Numbered from the stretch's first letter, positions 1-7,774 are shown. The stretch: 17,155 nt of DNA from DASRAJ01 sp039920305 (GCA_039920305.1 JBDSEA010000141.1:1-17155); one strand, 5' to 3'. A program made the numbers and translations. Notes: generated by a model from the sequence alone, not told the origin.

Positions 1-54
1 CTTGGGACCTCGACATTATCAGTGTCGCGCTCTAACCAACTGAGCTACGAGCCT
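1..54 (-). tRNA. tRNA-Ile(GAT), 3' part beyond the window
   Basis: Read on the minus strand from 54 down, the sequence gives an acceptor 5' half AGGCTCG, then TA, a D-stem GCTC/GAGC around the loop AGTTGGTTA, and an anticodon stem CGACA/TGTCG closing the loop CTGATAA. The anticodon is GAT, which reads isoleucine codons ATC/ATT. The T-arm and acceptor 3' half lie outside the window, so only the first ~54 bases are seen. A promoter with both elements lies just upstream at 74-103. Confidence 0.93.
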
Positions 55-73
55 GTTTTTAAAGAACGGGTCG

Positions 74-103
74 CAAAAGTAAATTATTCCATCAGTAAAC
101 AAA
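74..103 (-). promoter_or_regulatory. Promoter of the tRNA-Ile gene (TTTG-N18-TACTTTTG)
   Basis: On the minus strand TTTG (plus 100-103) is followed after 18 bases by TACTTTTG (plus 74-81). This matches the Bacteroidota sigma-ABfr promoter, TTTG...TAnnTTTG. Transcription would start about 12 bases before the first tRNA base at 54. Its presence also shows that the region 22-147 is intergenic rather than the start of the following protein gene. Confidence 0.6.
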
Positions 104-147
104 GCGGATATAAACTTAATTACCATCATCATTGCATCTTTGCAGGA

Positions 148-1218
148 ATGAAATGCATTTTGGTATTACTGATGCTTTTTACAGGAATAAATGCTTCCAC
201 GGGTGAATTTTCATCAGGGGCAATTCAAGCAGGAAAGATTATCCTTCCTGCTCATAAATCACTTTGCATAGCATTTTACAATGTTGAAAATTTATTCGAC
301 ACGATTAATGACCCGGCTACTGAGGATGAAGAATTTACGCCTGAAGGTAAACAGCACTGGACGGCTTTTAAATATGAAAGGAAGGTTTGTAACATTGCAA
401 GAGTCATTCGTGCCATGAATGACGGGAAAGGGGCCGATATTGTCGGGCTTGCAGAAGTGGAGAATATAAAAGTCCTGCAGGATCTTATTGCTGAGCCTCA
501 TTTGAGAAAACTGAATTATGGAATTGTACATCACGAGTCTCCTGATAAGCGTGGAATTGATGTTGCAATGATCTATAAGAAGGCTGTATTTCAAGTGATT
601 GGTAAAAAACCTTTTTCAGTAGACATCAGTCAATTTGATGACAGACCTACGAGGGATATATTACTTGTTCAGGGAATTGAAGGAAAGAAGGATACACTGA
701 GCATTCTGCTTAATCACTGGCCCTCCCGCCGCGAGGGAAAAGAAGCTTCTGCCCCGAAGAGAATTGCCGCCGCGGTGGTAGTAAAAAGGGTTGTTGATTC
801 TTTGATGAATCAAAATCCCGGCGCAAGGATTTTAGTCATCGGTGACTTCAATGATAACCCTACTGATAAGAGCCTGAGCGAAATTCTGGGAGCTACCAGA
901 ATACCAGACTTAAGTCATATCAATTCAATTTACAATTGTGGTTTTAATTTTAACTGGAAGAACGGCGAGGGATCAGAATTTTACAAAGGGGAATGGAGCC
1001 GCCTGATACAGATCATAGTCTCAACCGCACTTATCAAAAATCAAATCAATAGCGATGGTACATTTACTGATACTCACATTTTCAAGCCCGACTGGATCCT
1101 CAGGGAAGACCAGGTATCTCACCAATTGATTCCATTCAGGACCTTTGAAAGGGATAATGATGCAATTGGCTTCAGTGATCATCTGCCGGTATACATTATG
1201 CTAAGGACAATCTTTTAA
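148..1218 (+). CDS. Secreted endonuclease/exonuclease/phosphatase (EEP) family protein
   Basis: A 356-residue protein of the DNase I/AP-endonuclease-like metal-dependent phosphoesterase fold. The start at 148 is chosen because it gives a signal peptide (hydrophobic residues ~3-15, likely cut near NA-S at 16-17); a longer frame from 22 would run over the tRNA and its promoter. Visible EEP motifs in order: YNVEN (N45), AEVEN (E103, E105), RGIDVAMIY (135-143), NHWPSRR (H190), GDFND (D233, N235) and SDHLP (D344, H345). These are the usual metal and catalytic positions. One is odd: the conserved (R)LDQ/LDY motif before the last strand reads RLIQ, with Ile287 where Asp is expected. Substrate (nucleic acid, sugar phosphate or lipid) cannot be told. 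It is probably exported to the periplasm or beyond. An imperfect promoter-like CATCTTTG lies at 135-142. Confidence 0.85.
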   Translation: MKCILVLLMLFTGINASTGEFSSGAIQAGKIILPAHKSLCIAFYNVENLFDTINDPATEDEEFTPEGKQHWTAFKYERKVCNIARVIRAMNDGKGADIVGLAEVENIKVLQDLIAEPHLRKLNYGIVHHESPDKRGIDVAMIYKKAVFQVIGKKPFSVDISQFDDRPTRDILLVQGIEGKKDTLSILLNHWPSRREGKEASAPKRIAAAVVVKRVVDSLMNQNPGARILVIGDFNDNPTDKSLSEILGATRIPDLSHINSIYNCGFNFNWKNGEGSEFYKGEWSRLIQIIVSTALIKNQINSDGTFTDTHIFKPDWILREDQVSHQLIPFRTFERDNDAIGFSDHLPVYIMLRTIF

Positions 1219-1266
1219 ATTTATGGAGTTTATCATACTCATGTAGGATCATCTTCCTTACTTTCA

Positions 1267-1298
1267 TTTGTTCACTGAATATCTTTCAGTTAAGTTTG
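1267..1298 (+). promoter_or_regulatory. Promoter of the Omp28-like gene (TTTG-N20-TAAGTTTG)
   Basis: TTTG at 1267-1270 and TAAGTTTG at 1291-1298 are separated by 20 bases, an exact match to the Bacteroidota -33/-7 consensus. The predicted start of transcription is near 1305, leaving a leader of about 20 bases before the ATG at 1325. It supports 1325 rather than 1268 as the translation start. Confidence 0.6.
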
Positions 1299-1324
1299 TT
1301 ATCTTTTTAAACCAAAAAAATCCT

Positions 1325-3361
1325 ATGAAAAAAATTACACTAATCCTTACCACTTTATTTATAGCAATTTTAGCAAATGCCCAGGCTCCCCGATATGCCT
1401 TGTTCGAAGAGTTTACACAGGCGAGCTGCCCGCCGTGTGCTGTTCAAAATCCGCCTTTTGAGGCAAACATACTGGAACCAAATCCTGCAACGGTGCGGCA
1501 GATCTCTTATCATACTTCCTGGCCGGGATATGATCCGATGTACAATTATAATACCTCACAAAATGATGCGCGTGTGAATTATTACAGTGTTACCGGCGTA
1601 CCAGATGCCTTCCTGATGGGAACGGATGAGAATAGCCCGGCATCATTTACGCAGGCAGATGTTGATAATATTGTTTCTCAGACAAGCCCGTTAAAAATAA
1701 GGGTAACGGATGTTGACAATGGATCCGATCACACAGTTACCATTGCCGTAGAATCATGGGGAGTTCCTCCTGCCGGATCTAACTGGAAATTGCGCACTGT
1801 AATAATTGAGCGGAATGTTACCTATGCAACTCCTCCGGGTACCAATGGTGAGACCTATTTTCCGAATGTGATGCGAAAAATGTTACCCGGCACTTCCGGT
1901 GACCCTGTAACATTTGCAGCTGAGGGGGGCTCTGTTTCTTTTTCTTACAGCTATACTGAAGATGCTCTATGGAATATGGATGAGATAGGTGTTGTTGCCT
2001 TTGTTCAGGATGATGACACCAAGGCTATAGAAAACTGCGGGGCTTCCTTTGATGCCGATGCCGCTCTTGCAGAGCCCGCTGTACTTACTCATGCCGGATA
2101 CATCGGCACATCATCTTCATTCGATATAACTGCCAGTAACTATGGATCAGGCATTGAAAATTTTTCTTTCAACTTAACCAATGATGCACCTGGCGACTGG
2201 ATTTCAAATTTTGTAGTAAATGCAATAACTTATACTTCGTCTGCCACAGTTTCCCTGGATGCGAATGCTGCTATCACTGCCACCATCAATGTTACTCCCG
2301 GATCAACACCTGCAATCGGAGCTTATACGCTCACCATTACAAGTTTAGATAATCCGGCGCAGGATCCTGTAACTCAGACTGTATATGTTTTCCGGGGCAT
2401 TACTGATCTTGTAGTTAATGCTCCCGGGACCCAGGGCGACGGCACCGGCGTAAAAACTGAGGACTGGGATGCAAACTATGTAAATGGACTAGTGAATGCA
2501 GGATCAACTACTTCTTCAGTGATTGATGGAAGTATTGCGGAGCGGGCATCAGGTGAAAATTCTCTCACTGATGTTGAGCATATTTATTACAATGTTGGCT
2601 GGTCATTTCCTGCATTCACTGATAGCTGGATAACACAGCTTGAATCACTGATGAACAGCGGCGTAAACCTGTTTATTGCCGGCCAGGATATCGGCTGGGA
2701 TGTTTGGACTGATGCAGCGGCAGGAGGCCACGCAACAATAATGCAGCAGGATTTTTATACTAATTATCTTTTCTCCGAGTGGATTGCAGATGGGGGAAGT
2801 ACCAACAGTACGTTAACAGCAGTAGCTGCTGATCCCATTTTCGGCTCCTTGGGTACTCTTCCCATTACACATTATTACGGAGGTACCTATTTTTATCCTG
2901 ATGAAATTGCTCCCGTAGGAATTGGCACAGCGATTTTTAATTATGCCAGTACTACCAGGGTGGGTGGGGTTCGTGCGGATAACGGAACCTTTAAAGTTGT
3001 TTATGTTGCTCCGGGCTTAGAAATGCTTTCGGCAGCTAATTCTGATAAGGTGATGAAGGCAACCTATGACTGGTTCCATGGAATTACAGGCGTACAGGAT
3101 ATAAATACTGCTATGTATTCAGTTGGCAATAATTATCCGAATCCGAGCGATGAAGTCACCTATATTCCCGTTGAAGGACTGAAAGGGATAAACACTCTTA
3201 CCATAACCAATACGATCGGGCAAGTAATGATGACAGTTGATGTTGACGCAACTACATCCCTGCTTTCAGTTAATACATCTCAATTTGCAGAGGGAATTTA
3301 TCATTATTACCTAATGGGCGATGAAAAAACCACTTCGCACACATTTCAGGTGATACATTAA
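1325..3361 (+). CDS. Omp28-like secreted protein with CPPC motif and T9SS sorting domain
   Basis: A 678-residue exported protein. Residues 1-20 form a clear signal peptide ending in ANAQ. Right after it is a thioredoxin-like segment, EEFTQASCPPC with C35 and C38, characteristic of Omp28-related outer-surface proteins of Bacteroidota; whether it has redox activity is not known. The middle (~270-380) is rich in short beta repeats of Thr/Ala/Asn. Residues ~430-595 look like a ThuA/GATase-like alpha-beta domain (segments such as VNLFIAGQDIGWD). The last ~75 residues begin with NNYPNPSDEV and end in a beta-sandwich that fits the type A T9SS C-terminal sorting domain, so the protein is likely cleaved and attached to, or released from, the cell surface. 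The start at 1325 follows the signal peptide and the promoter at 1267-1298. The gene stands alone: both neighbours are separated by promoters. Confidence 0.85.
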   Translation: MKKITLILTTLFIAILANAQAPRYALFEEFTQASCPPCAVQNPPFEANILEPNPATVRQISYHTSWPGYDPMYNYNTSQNDARVNYYSVTGVPDAFLMGTDENSPASFTQADVDNIVSQTSPLKIRVTDVDNGSDHTVTIAVESWGVPPAGSNWKLRTVIIERNVTYATPPGTNGETYFPNVMRKMLPGTSGDPVTFAAEGGSVSFSYSYTEDALWNMDEIGVVAFVQDDDTKAIENCGASFDADAALAEPAVLTHAGYIGTSSSFDITASNYGSGIENFSFNLTNDAPGDWISNFVVNAITYTSSATVSLDANAAITATINVTPGSTPAIGAYTLTITSLDNPAQDPVTQTVYVFRGITDLVVNAPGTQGDGTGVKTEDWDANYVNGLVNAGSTTSSVIDGSIAERASGENSLTDVEHIYYNVGWSFPAFTDSWITQLESLMNSGVNLFIAGQDIGWDVWTDAAAGGHATIMQQDFYTNYLFSEWIADGGSTNSTLTAVAADPIFGSLGTLPITHYYGGTYFYPDEIAPVGIGTAIFNYASTTRVGGVRADNGTFKVVYVAPGLEMLSAANSDKVMKATYDWFHGITGVQDINTAMYSVGNNYPNPSDEVTYIPVEGLKGINTLTITNTIGQVMMTVDVDATTSLLSVNTSQFAEGIYHYYLMGDEKTTSHTFQVIH

Positions 3362-3457
3362 TCGGCTAACGCTTCTGAAGGGCTGAATCTGCTTGCAGGA
3401 TCCGCCATTTATTTATTATCAGGAAATGTTGCTGTTAAAATGAATTCAACATTTTAA

Positions 3458-3492
3458 GCCGGTCATGCAACTGCAATCGGCATTATTTTATC
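3458..3492 (+). terminator. Possible Rho-independent terminator
   Basis: GCCGGT[CA]TGC pairs with GCAATCGGC around a 4-base loop AACT, giving 9 base pairs with a 2-base bulge and one G-T pair at 3458-3481. It is followed by a T-rich stretch to 3492. It lies ~100 bases after the Omp28-like gene. The bulge and broken T run keep confidence low. Confidence 0.3.
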
Positions 3493-3579
3493 TAAGTATC
3501 CGGCAATTAAATCTTGCATTCATCGTTTATGGATAACTCCGCAAGGATTCTATACCGTTAAGGATTTAAAAAAGTCGTT

Positions 3580-3587
3580 TATCTTTG
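3580..3587 (+). promoter_or_regulatory. -7 promoter element TATCTTTG of the lipoprotein gene
   Basis: An exact TAnnTTTG match lies 39 bases upstream of the ATG at 3627. A weak -33 candidate GTTA is at 3557-3560 (19-base spacer). The 3362-3626 intergenic stretch otherwise shows only the possible terminator at 3458 and an all-AT hairpin at 3435-3457. Confidence 0.5.
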
Positions 3588-3626
3588 GCGGAATTCAACA
3601 ATTTTTAAAAATTTAAATGGAAGGAA

Positions 3627-4214
3627 ATGAAAACACTTAGGTTTATAATGCTTATGCTCGCAGGTTTCACTATACTGTCAGTATGGAACAGTTGTAAGAA
3701 GGGTCCTGAAGATCCATTCTTTTCGATCCGTTCCCGAAAACAGCGTGTTTGCGGTGACTGGACTGTTTCAGAATTTAAGGTGAATTTTGTAGATTCAATT
3801 CGCCGGGTAGTGGATTCCATTCCAAATGGCAGCGGCAGCTGCGGTGCCCAATCTGAGAAAAATATTGATGTTTACAATTACACATGGTCATTTGATAAGC
3901 ATGGTGGATATACCCAGAAGCTTAACCTGTATCATGATCATTATGTTGATATAGTAACGAACAGTGCTCTTTGTCCGGATGCTTTTGAGCATGACAGCGT
4001 TATAATTGTTACTGTAAGTGCATGGAATTTCGTTGGGAATGTGGGTGACTTCAAGAATAAGGAACAGTTGTTCATTTTTGATGAGGAAACAAAACTTGCA
4101 ACCATTTATAACATCATTGAGTTGCGTGAAAAAGAAATGAAGCTTGAAACATCTACCATTAACCCGGATTCAAACACGGTGTACCTCAAGCAATATACAT
4201 TGACACAGCTTTAA
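3627..4214 (+). CDS. Lipocalin-like lipoprotein, function unknown
   Basis: A 195-residue protein with a lipoprotein signal: hydrophobic residues 5-20, then SVWNSC with C23 as the likely lipid-modified cysteine (Trp at -3 is unusual for a lipobox, but relaxed boxes are common in this phylum). The mature part opens with DPFFSIRSRKQRVCGDWTV, which resembles the SRKAR...G.W opening of Bacteroidota lipocalin-like lipoproteins. Alternating beta strands follow (YTWSFDKHGGYTQKL, EQLFIFDEETKLATIY, IIELREKEMKLE), as in a small beta barrel. AAGGAA at 3620-3625 is a purine-rich site just before the ATG. It is transcribed alone and ends at the bidirectional terminator at 4233. Ligand and role cannot be inferred. 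Confidence 0.75.
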   Translation: MKTLRFIMLMLAGFTILSVWNSCKKGPEDPFFSIRSRKQRVCGDWTVSEFKVNFVDSIRRVVDSIPNGSGSCGAQSEKNIDVYNYTWSFDKHGGYTQKLNLYHDHYVDIVTNSALCPDAFEHDSVIIVTVSAWNFVGNVGDFKNKEQLFIFDEETKLATIYNIIELREKEMKLETSTINPDSNTVYLKQYTLTQL

Positions 4215-4232
4215 ATAGACTAAAAAACTGCT

Positions 4233-4262
4233 AAAAATCCTTCCCCACCGGAAGGATTTTTT
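4233..4262. terminator. Bidirectional Rho-independent terminator
   Basis: AAAAATCCTTCC (4233-4244) and GGAAGGATTTTT (4250-4261) form a perfect 12-base stem with the loop CCACC. A-run on the left and T-run on the right let it act for both converging genes, the lipoprotein (stop at 4214) and smpB, whose stop codon (4261-4263) overlaps the stem end. Confidence 0.85.
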
Positions 4263-4713
4263 ATTGCCCTTTCCCGGCCCTTTCCATCTCACGTTTCATA
4301 TCCCGCTCTTTGATGGTATCCCGCTTGTCATGAATCTTTTTTCCCTTTGCCAGAGCGATTTCCATTTTAGCGAAACCCCGTTCCGAAAGGAATATATGAA
4401 TGGGAATAATGGTTAAGCCCCGCTCTTTTATCTTGATTTCAAGCTTTAGAAGCTCTTTTTTTTTAAGAAGAAGTTTTCGTGGGCGTAGTGGCTCATGATT
4501 GTAGTGTGTTCCCTTTTCATACATTGAAATATTCACATTCTTAACCCAAAGATCTCCCTTGCTGAAATAGCACCACCCATCGCCAATATTTGCTTTTCCC
4601 TCACGAATGGATTTAATCTCAGTGCCCGTTAACACCATACCAGCTACAAACTTTTCTAAGAATTCAAATTCATAGAAGGCCTTTTTATTTTTTATGTCAA
4701 TTTTCTTCTGCAT
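4261..4713 (-). CDS. smpB: SsrA-binding protein SmpB
   Basis: A 150-residue protein, the usual SmpB length. It binds tmRNA (SsrA) and brings it to stalled ribosomes for trans-translation in the cytoplasm. The sequence shows the family hallmarks in order: NKKAFYEFEF (9-18), GTEIKSIREGKANIGDGW (30-47), the beta-barrel core with HYNHEP (71-76), and the basic C-terminal tail GKKIHDKRDTIKERD (124-138), which is disordered until it inserts in the decoding site. It lies 8 bases after the thioesterase gene on the same strand and so is likely co-transcribed with it. The tmRNA gene itself is not in the window. Confidence 0.97.
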   Translation of the reverse strand: MQKKIDIKNKKAFYEFEFLEKFVAGMVLTGTEIKSIREGKANIGDGWCYFSKGDLWVKNVNISMYEKGTHYNHEPLRPRKLLLKKKELLKLEIKIKERGLTIIPIHIFLSERGFAKMEIALAKGKKIHDKRDTIKERDMKREMERAGKGQ

Positions 4714-4721
4714 TTATTCTC

Positions 4722-5153
4722 TCAATCCTGTATTTCCAAATCTTTATCATACCCTTTTTCTTTTATCATAGAAGAAAAATGTTTTTCAAATTTTTTTCGC
4801 TTCAAAATTTTTTGTCCGGTCTCGCCTGTGGCTATGAGCCGGGTTACTGTTTTAACCTCGAATGTGCAGATTATTTCATGGTGTTGAATTTTTTTTATAG
4901 TTCCGGTTACGATGACCTTCTCCCCAATAAATGCAGGAGAATGATGGTGAACTGAGACCATGGTACCTATTCCCTCTTCATCTTCTTCTTTCATTTCAAG
5001 AACAAATTGCCGCGTAGTCCATTCAGCGTCGCGAACAAGTGCAAAGGTAGAATAGACATGATGCACCACACCCGTGGGAAAAGCAGGAGTATCATTTTCA
5101 TTCACAACAAATACCATTTCCTTCCGATCACCGGGCTTAAAAATATTTTTCAC
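4722..5153 (-). CDS. FlK-like hotdog-fold thioesterase
   Basis: A 143-residue single hotdog-domain protein. Aligning from memory with the fluoroacetyl-CoA thioesterase FlK of Streptomyces, without gaps between the two anchor motifs, puts Thr36 (VYSTF), Glu44 (DAEWT) and His70 (GTMVSVHH) on FlK's catalytic Thr42/Glu50/His76. The EW and GT spacing is identical. So an acyl-CoA thioesterase activity is likely, but this family is broad and nothing points to fluoroacetyl-CoA as substrate. The start is GTG at 5153: the frame begins with the typical MKNIFKPGD, and no ATG lies close. A promoter-like CACTTTTG (one mismatch) sits at 5158-5165 on the same strand. smpB follows after 8 bases, an apparent two-gene unit. 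Confidence 0.8.
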   Translation of the reverse strand: MKNIFKPGDRKEMVFVVNENDTPAFPTGVVHHVYSTFALVRDAEWTTRQFVLEMKEEDEEGIGTMVSVHHHSPAFIGEKVIVTGTIKKIQHHEIICTFEVKTVTRLIATGETGQKILKRKKFEKHFSSMIKEKGYDKDLEIQD

Positions 5154-5221
5154 TCCGCAAAAGTGAACTGGAAATTTGATAAGAGGATATGGACATTAAT
5201 TTAAGGACACTTTAGTAAATA

Positions 5222-7105
5222 TTATTTTACTGCCAGTACAGGAATGGATATACGATGCCTGACTGCATTGATTGTTTCCCCGAAAATAAAATCCTTCACT
5301 GCCCGGTGGCCATGTGCGCCCATTACCAGAAGATCAGCTTCAAATTTTTTAACCATTACGGGGATTTCTTTGATAGGGTTACCATAGCCAAGCTGATAGG
5401 TAACAACGAAGCCATTTTCTTTAAGTGCATCTGTATACCGGCTTAGCCCTTTCTCATCCTCACTTGTTTCACGGTCTGAAATCTCTTTTTCCATCATCAT
5501 CGCGCCCGCCGATTCAACCACATGAATCAATAAATAAGAAACATTTTTTCCACCCAGTGATAATGCCTGTGAAATGGTAAGCTCATCCTTTGCAGAGAAA
5601 TCAATTGCAATGGCAATTCGGGAAAACTTTTTTCCGGAAACAAAATCCAGTGATAAATTTTCTTTGTGCACACCCTTCCTGCGGAACTTTCTTTTTTCAA
5701 AAAATGGCTGAAATGTGATATAAAGCAATAGCAGTATCGCTCCGGTTACAATTGGAAAAACAGTGATAAAAACTATCCACTGATACTTACCTGCACTTGC
5801 AAGAAGCAGAATAATCTCATTCAATACCAGCTTTGCATTCAATCCTACAATAATGATGGCTGAAACCCAGCCTGCAATTTTGGCGCCTGTGCTGATGGCA
5901 AATTTTCCCATTTTTTCCTTATCACTCACGAAATGAATGAGTGGAATCACTGCAAAGCCCAGCTGCAAGCTTAAAATCACCTGGCTTAAAATAATCAGGT
6001 CACCTGTGTTATCCTCCCCCTTAAGCCAGATCACGAGAAACGCCGGAATTACTGCAAGTAACCGTGTGATGAGCCTTCTGAGCCACGGGGTTATCCGGAG
6101 ATTGAGATAGCCTTCCATCACAATTTGCCCGCTAAGTGTTCCGGTGATGGTAGAGCATTGACCGGCAGCAATGAGCGCAATTGCAAATAATACAGGTGCC
6201 AGCGCAGTTCCGAGTAACGGCTCAAGCAACCCATGAGCATCCTGAATTTCTGTGATACCCAGATAACCGTGACCGAAAAATACTGCGCCGGACATAATGA
6301 GTATGGATGCATTCACCAGGAAAGCAATGTTGAGTGCAACTGCTGAATCAATGGTATTAAATTTTAATGCCTTGCGCTTGCCCTCGTGCGATGGCTGAAT
6401 TTTTCTTGTTTGTACAAGCGCCGAATGCAGATACAGGTTGTGGGGCATTACTGTTGCGCCGATAATTCCGATTGCGATGTACAGTGCTACATCATTGGGA
6501 ATGGAAGGAATAAATCCCTGCATGACGGATGACACATCCGGCTTTGAAAAAAAAATCTCAATAAAAAATGAGACGCTTATCACGAATACGAGTGAAAAAA
6601 TAAATGCTTCCATCTTTCTGATGCCATAGCTGATGATAAGCAGAAGGAGCACGGAGTCAAAAATTGCAAGCACCACACCGGCTAAAAGTGGAAGTCCGGT
6701 TAGCAGGTTCAATCCTATTGCCAGCCCTAAAACTTCTGCCAGATCAGTAGCGGCGATAGCTATCTCTGCAAGAATATAAAGCGGAATATTGATTGCATTT
6801 GGATAATTTTCCTTTGAAGCCTGCGCCAGATCCCGGCCGCGAACGATGCCGAGGCGGGCTGCGAAGCTCTGCAGTAAAATTGCAATGAGATTCGACATCA
6901 GCAGTACCCAGACCAGCTTATATCCAAAGCCGCTGCCGGCAGCAATATCAGTGGCCCAGTTACCCGGATCCATGTACCCTACACTTACAAGATATGCCGG
7001 GCCAAGAAAAGCAAATAGAGATCTGAAAAATCCGAAACGCTTGGTGGTATCCACAGAACTGTGAACATCCTCAAGCGATTTCCCCGGGTGAATACCTTGA
7101 CTCAT
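5222..7105 (-). CDS. mntH: NRAMP divalent metal transporter with C-terminal universal stress (UspA) domain
   Basis: A 627-residue two-domain protein. Residues ~25-470 are an NRAMP transporter importing Mn2+ or Fe2+ with protons across the inner membrane. TM1 has the DPGN metal site (D46, N49) in GYMDPGNWATD, and TM6 has MPHNLYLHS with M220 and H222, the usual metal-ligand Met and the conserved His. About 11 hydrophobic segments are visible. After a basic linker (KRKFRRKG, 471-478) residues ~493-627 form a UspA domain beginning FSRIAIAIDFS. Its ATP-binding signature GAHGHRAVKDFIFGE (596-610) fits GxxGx9G except that the usual Ser/Thr/Asn after the last Gly is Glu610, so nucleotide binding is uncertain. 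Plain MntH is ~410-440 residues, so the fusion adds a likely cytoplasmic regulatory domain. Its start overlaps the regulator's stop by 4 bases (ATGA), implying translational coupling and joint control by the operator at 7789-7808. Confidence 0.9.
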   Translation of the reverse strand: MSQGIHPGKSLEDVHSSVDTTKRFGFFRSLFAFLGPAYLVSVGYMDPGNWATDIAAGSGFGYKLVWVLLMSNLIAILLQSFAARLGIVRGRDLAQASKENYPNAINIPLYILAEIAIAATDLAEVLGLAIGLNLLTGLPLLAGVVLAIFDSVLLLLIISYGIRKMEAFIFSLVFVISVSFFIEIFFSKPDVSSVMQGFIPSIPNDVALYIAIGIIGATVMPHNLYLHSALVQTRKIQPSHEGKRKALKFNTIDSAVALNIAFLVNASILIMSGAVFFGHGYLGITEIQDAHGLLEPLLGTALAPVLFAIALIAAGQCSTITGTLSGQIVMEGYLNLRITPWLRRLITRLLAVIPAFLVIWLKGEDNTGDLIILSQVILSLQLGFAVIPLIHFVSDKEKMGKFAISTGAKIAGWVSAIIIVGLNAKLVLNEIILLLASAGKYQWIVFITVFPIVTGAILLLLYITFQPFFEKRKFRRKGVHKENLSLDFVSGKKFSRIAIAIDFSAKDELTISQALSLGGKNVSYLLIHVVESAGAMMMEKEISDRETSEDEKGLSRYTDALKENGFVVTYQLGYGNPIKEIPVMVKKFEADLLVMGAHGHRAVKDFIFGETINAVRHRISIPVLAVK

Positions 7106-7764
7106 GATTTTGCTATCAAAATATTTTTTGCAATTTCAAAACTGATGTTGGTTATAGTGGTATTATTGATCTTTATACTCATGCTCTTATCAAATTCCAT
7201 CTTATCAATCACCTCCAATGGTGTCCTTATTTGAATACTCAGTTTCTTGAGATGCCTGAGAAATGCCGGCTGCTGCTCCAAAACTGCTGCAACATTTCCT
7301 TTTTCATGAATGGCAAGTGCAGAAAGGTTTTTAAAATTCTGTGACACAACCTTCCCGCGTTGATCAGGAATGGGATCGCCGTGAGGGTCAAATTTCGGAT
7401 GGCCTAAAAACAGGTCCAGCTTGTCAATCATCAGGTCTGAATTCACATGCTCGAGCTCTTCAGCAACAGCATGTACTTCATCCCATTGCAATTTTAATTT
7501 TTCAACAAGGAAATATTCCCACATGCGATGCTTGCGAATAATGCAGACAGCTCTGGCTTTTCCTTTTTGGGTGAGCACGACACCCTTGTACTTTTTATAA
7601 TGAATAAGCCTCTTTTCAGAAAGGCGCTTGAGCATATCTGACACTGATGCTGCCTTGATTGACATAACATCGGATAATTCATTGGTGGTAACAGGAAGAC
7701 TGTTGTTCTTTTCCAGAATAATAAAAATATTCTTCAGGTAGTTTTCTTCTGATTGGGTAGCCAT
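7102..7764 (-). CDS. mntR: DtxR/MntR-family metal-dependent transcriptional regulator
   Basis: A 220-residue regulator. Residues 1-70 are a winged helix (SEENYLKNIF, then the recognition helix SIKAASVSDMLKRLSEK, 35-51), followed by the dimerisation/metal-binding region and a C-terminal FeoA/SH3-like domain (~150-220). Metal ligands are recognisable: H79, E83 and H98 match the ancillary site of DtxR, and E102, E105, H106 match its primary site. Glu102 replaces the Cys of iron-sensing DtxR/IdeR, as in B. subtilis MntR (E99); position 8 is Asn, against Asp in MntR and Met in DtxR. Together with the downstream NRAMP gene this favours Mn2+ sensing, though iron is not excluded. With metal bound it should repress its own operon through the box at 7789-7808. 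Confidence 0.88.
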   Translation of the reverse strand: MATQSEENYLKNIFIILEKNNSLPVTTNELSDVMSIKAASVSDMLKRLSEKRLIHYKKYKGVVLTQKGKARAVCIIRKHRMWEYFLVEKLKLQWDEVHAVAEELEHVNSDLMIDKLDLFLGHPKFDPHGDPIPDQRGKVVSQNFKNLSALAIHEKGNVAAVLEQQPAFLRHLKKLSIQIRTPLEVIDKMEFDKSMSIKINNTTITNISFEIAKNILIAKS

Positions 7765-7774
7765 AGCAGAGGCA

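Noticed and set aside
22..147. In-frame upstream extension of the EEP gene from an ATG at 22
   Set aside because: It overlaps the tRNA-Ile gene and its promoter, lacks family similarity, and would bury the signal peptide that starts at 148.
1268..1324. In-frame upstream start for the Omp28-like gene
   Set aside because: It overlaps the promoter elements at 1267-1298 and places 19 extra residues before a textbook signal peptide.
3435..3457. Hairpin TTAAAATG-N7-CATTTTAA as a terminator
   Set aside because: The stem is almost all A-T with no T run after it; the neighbouring GC-containing hairpin at 3458-3481 is a better candidate.
5158..5165. CACTTTTG as promoter of the thioesterase-smpB unit
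   Set aside because: One mismatch at a key base and no -33 element; kept only as a possibility in the gene entry.
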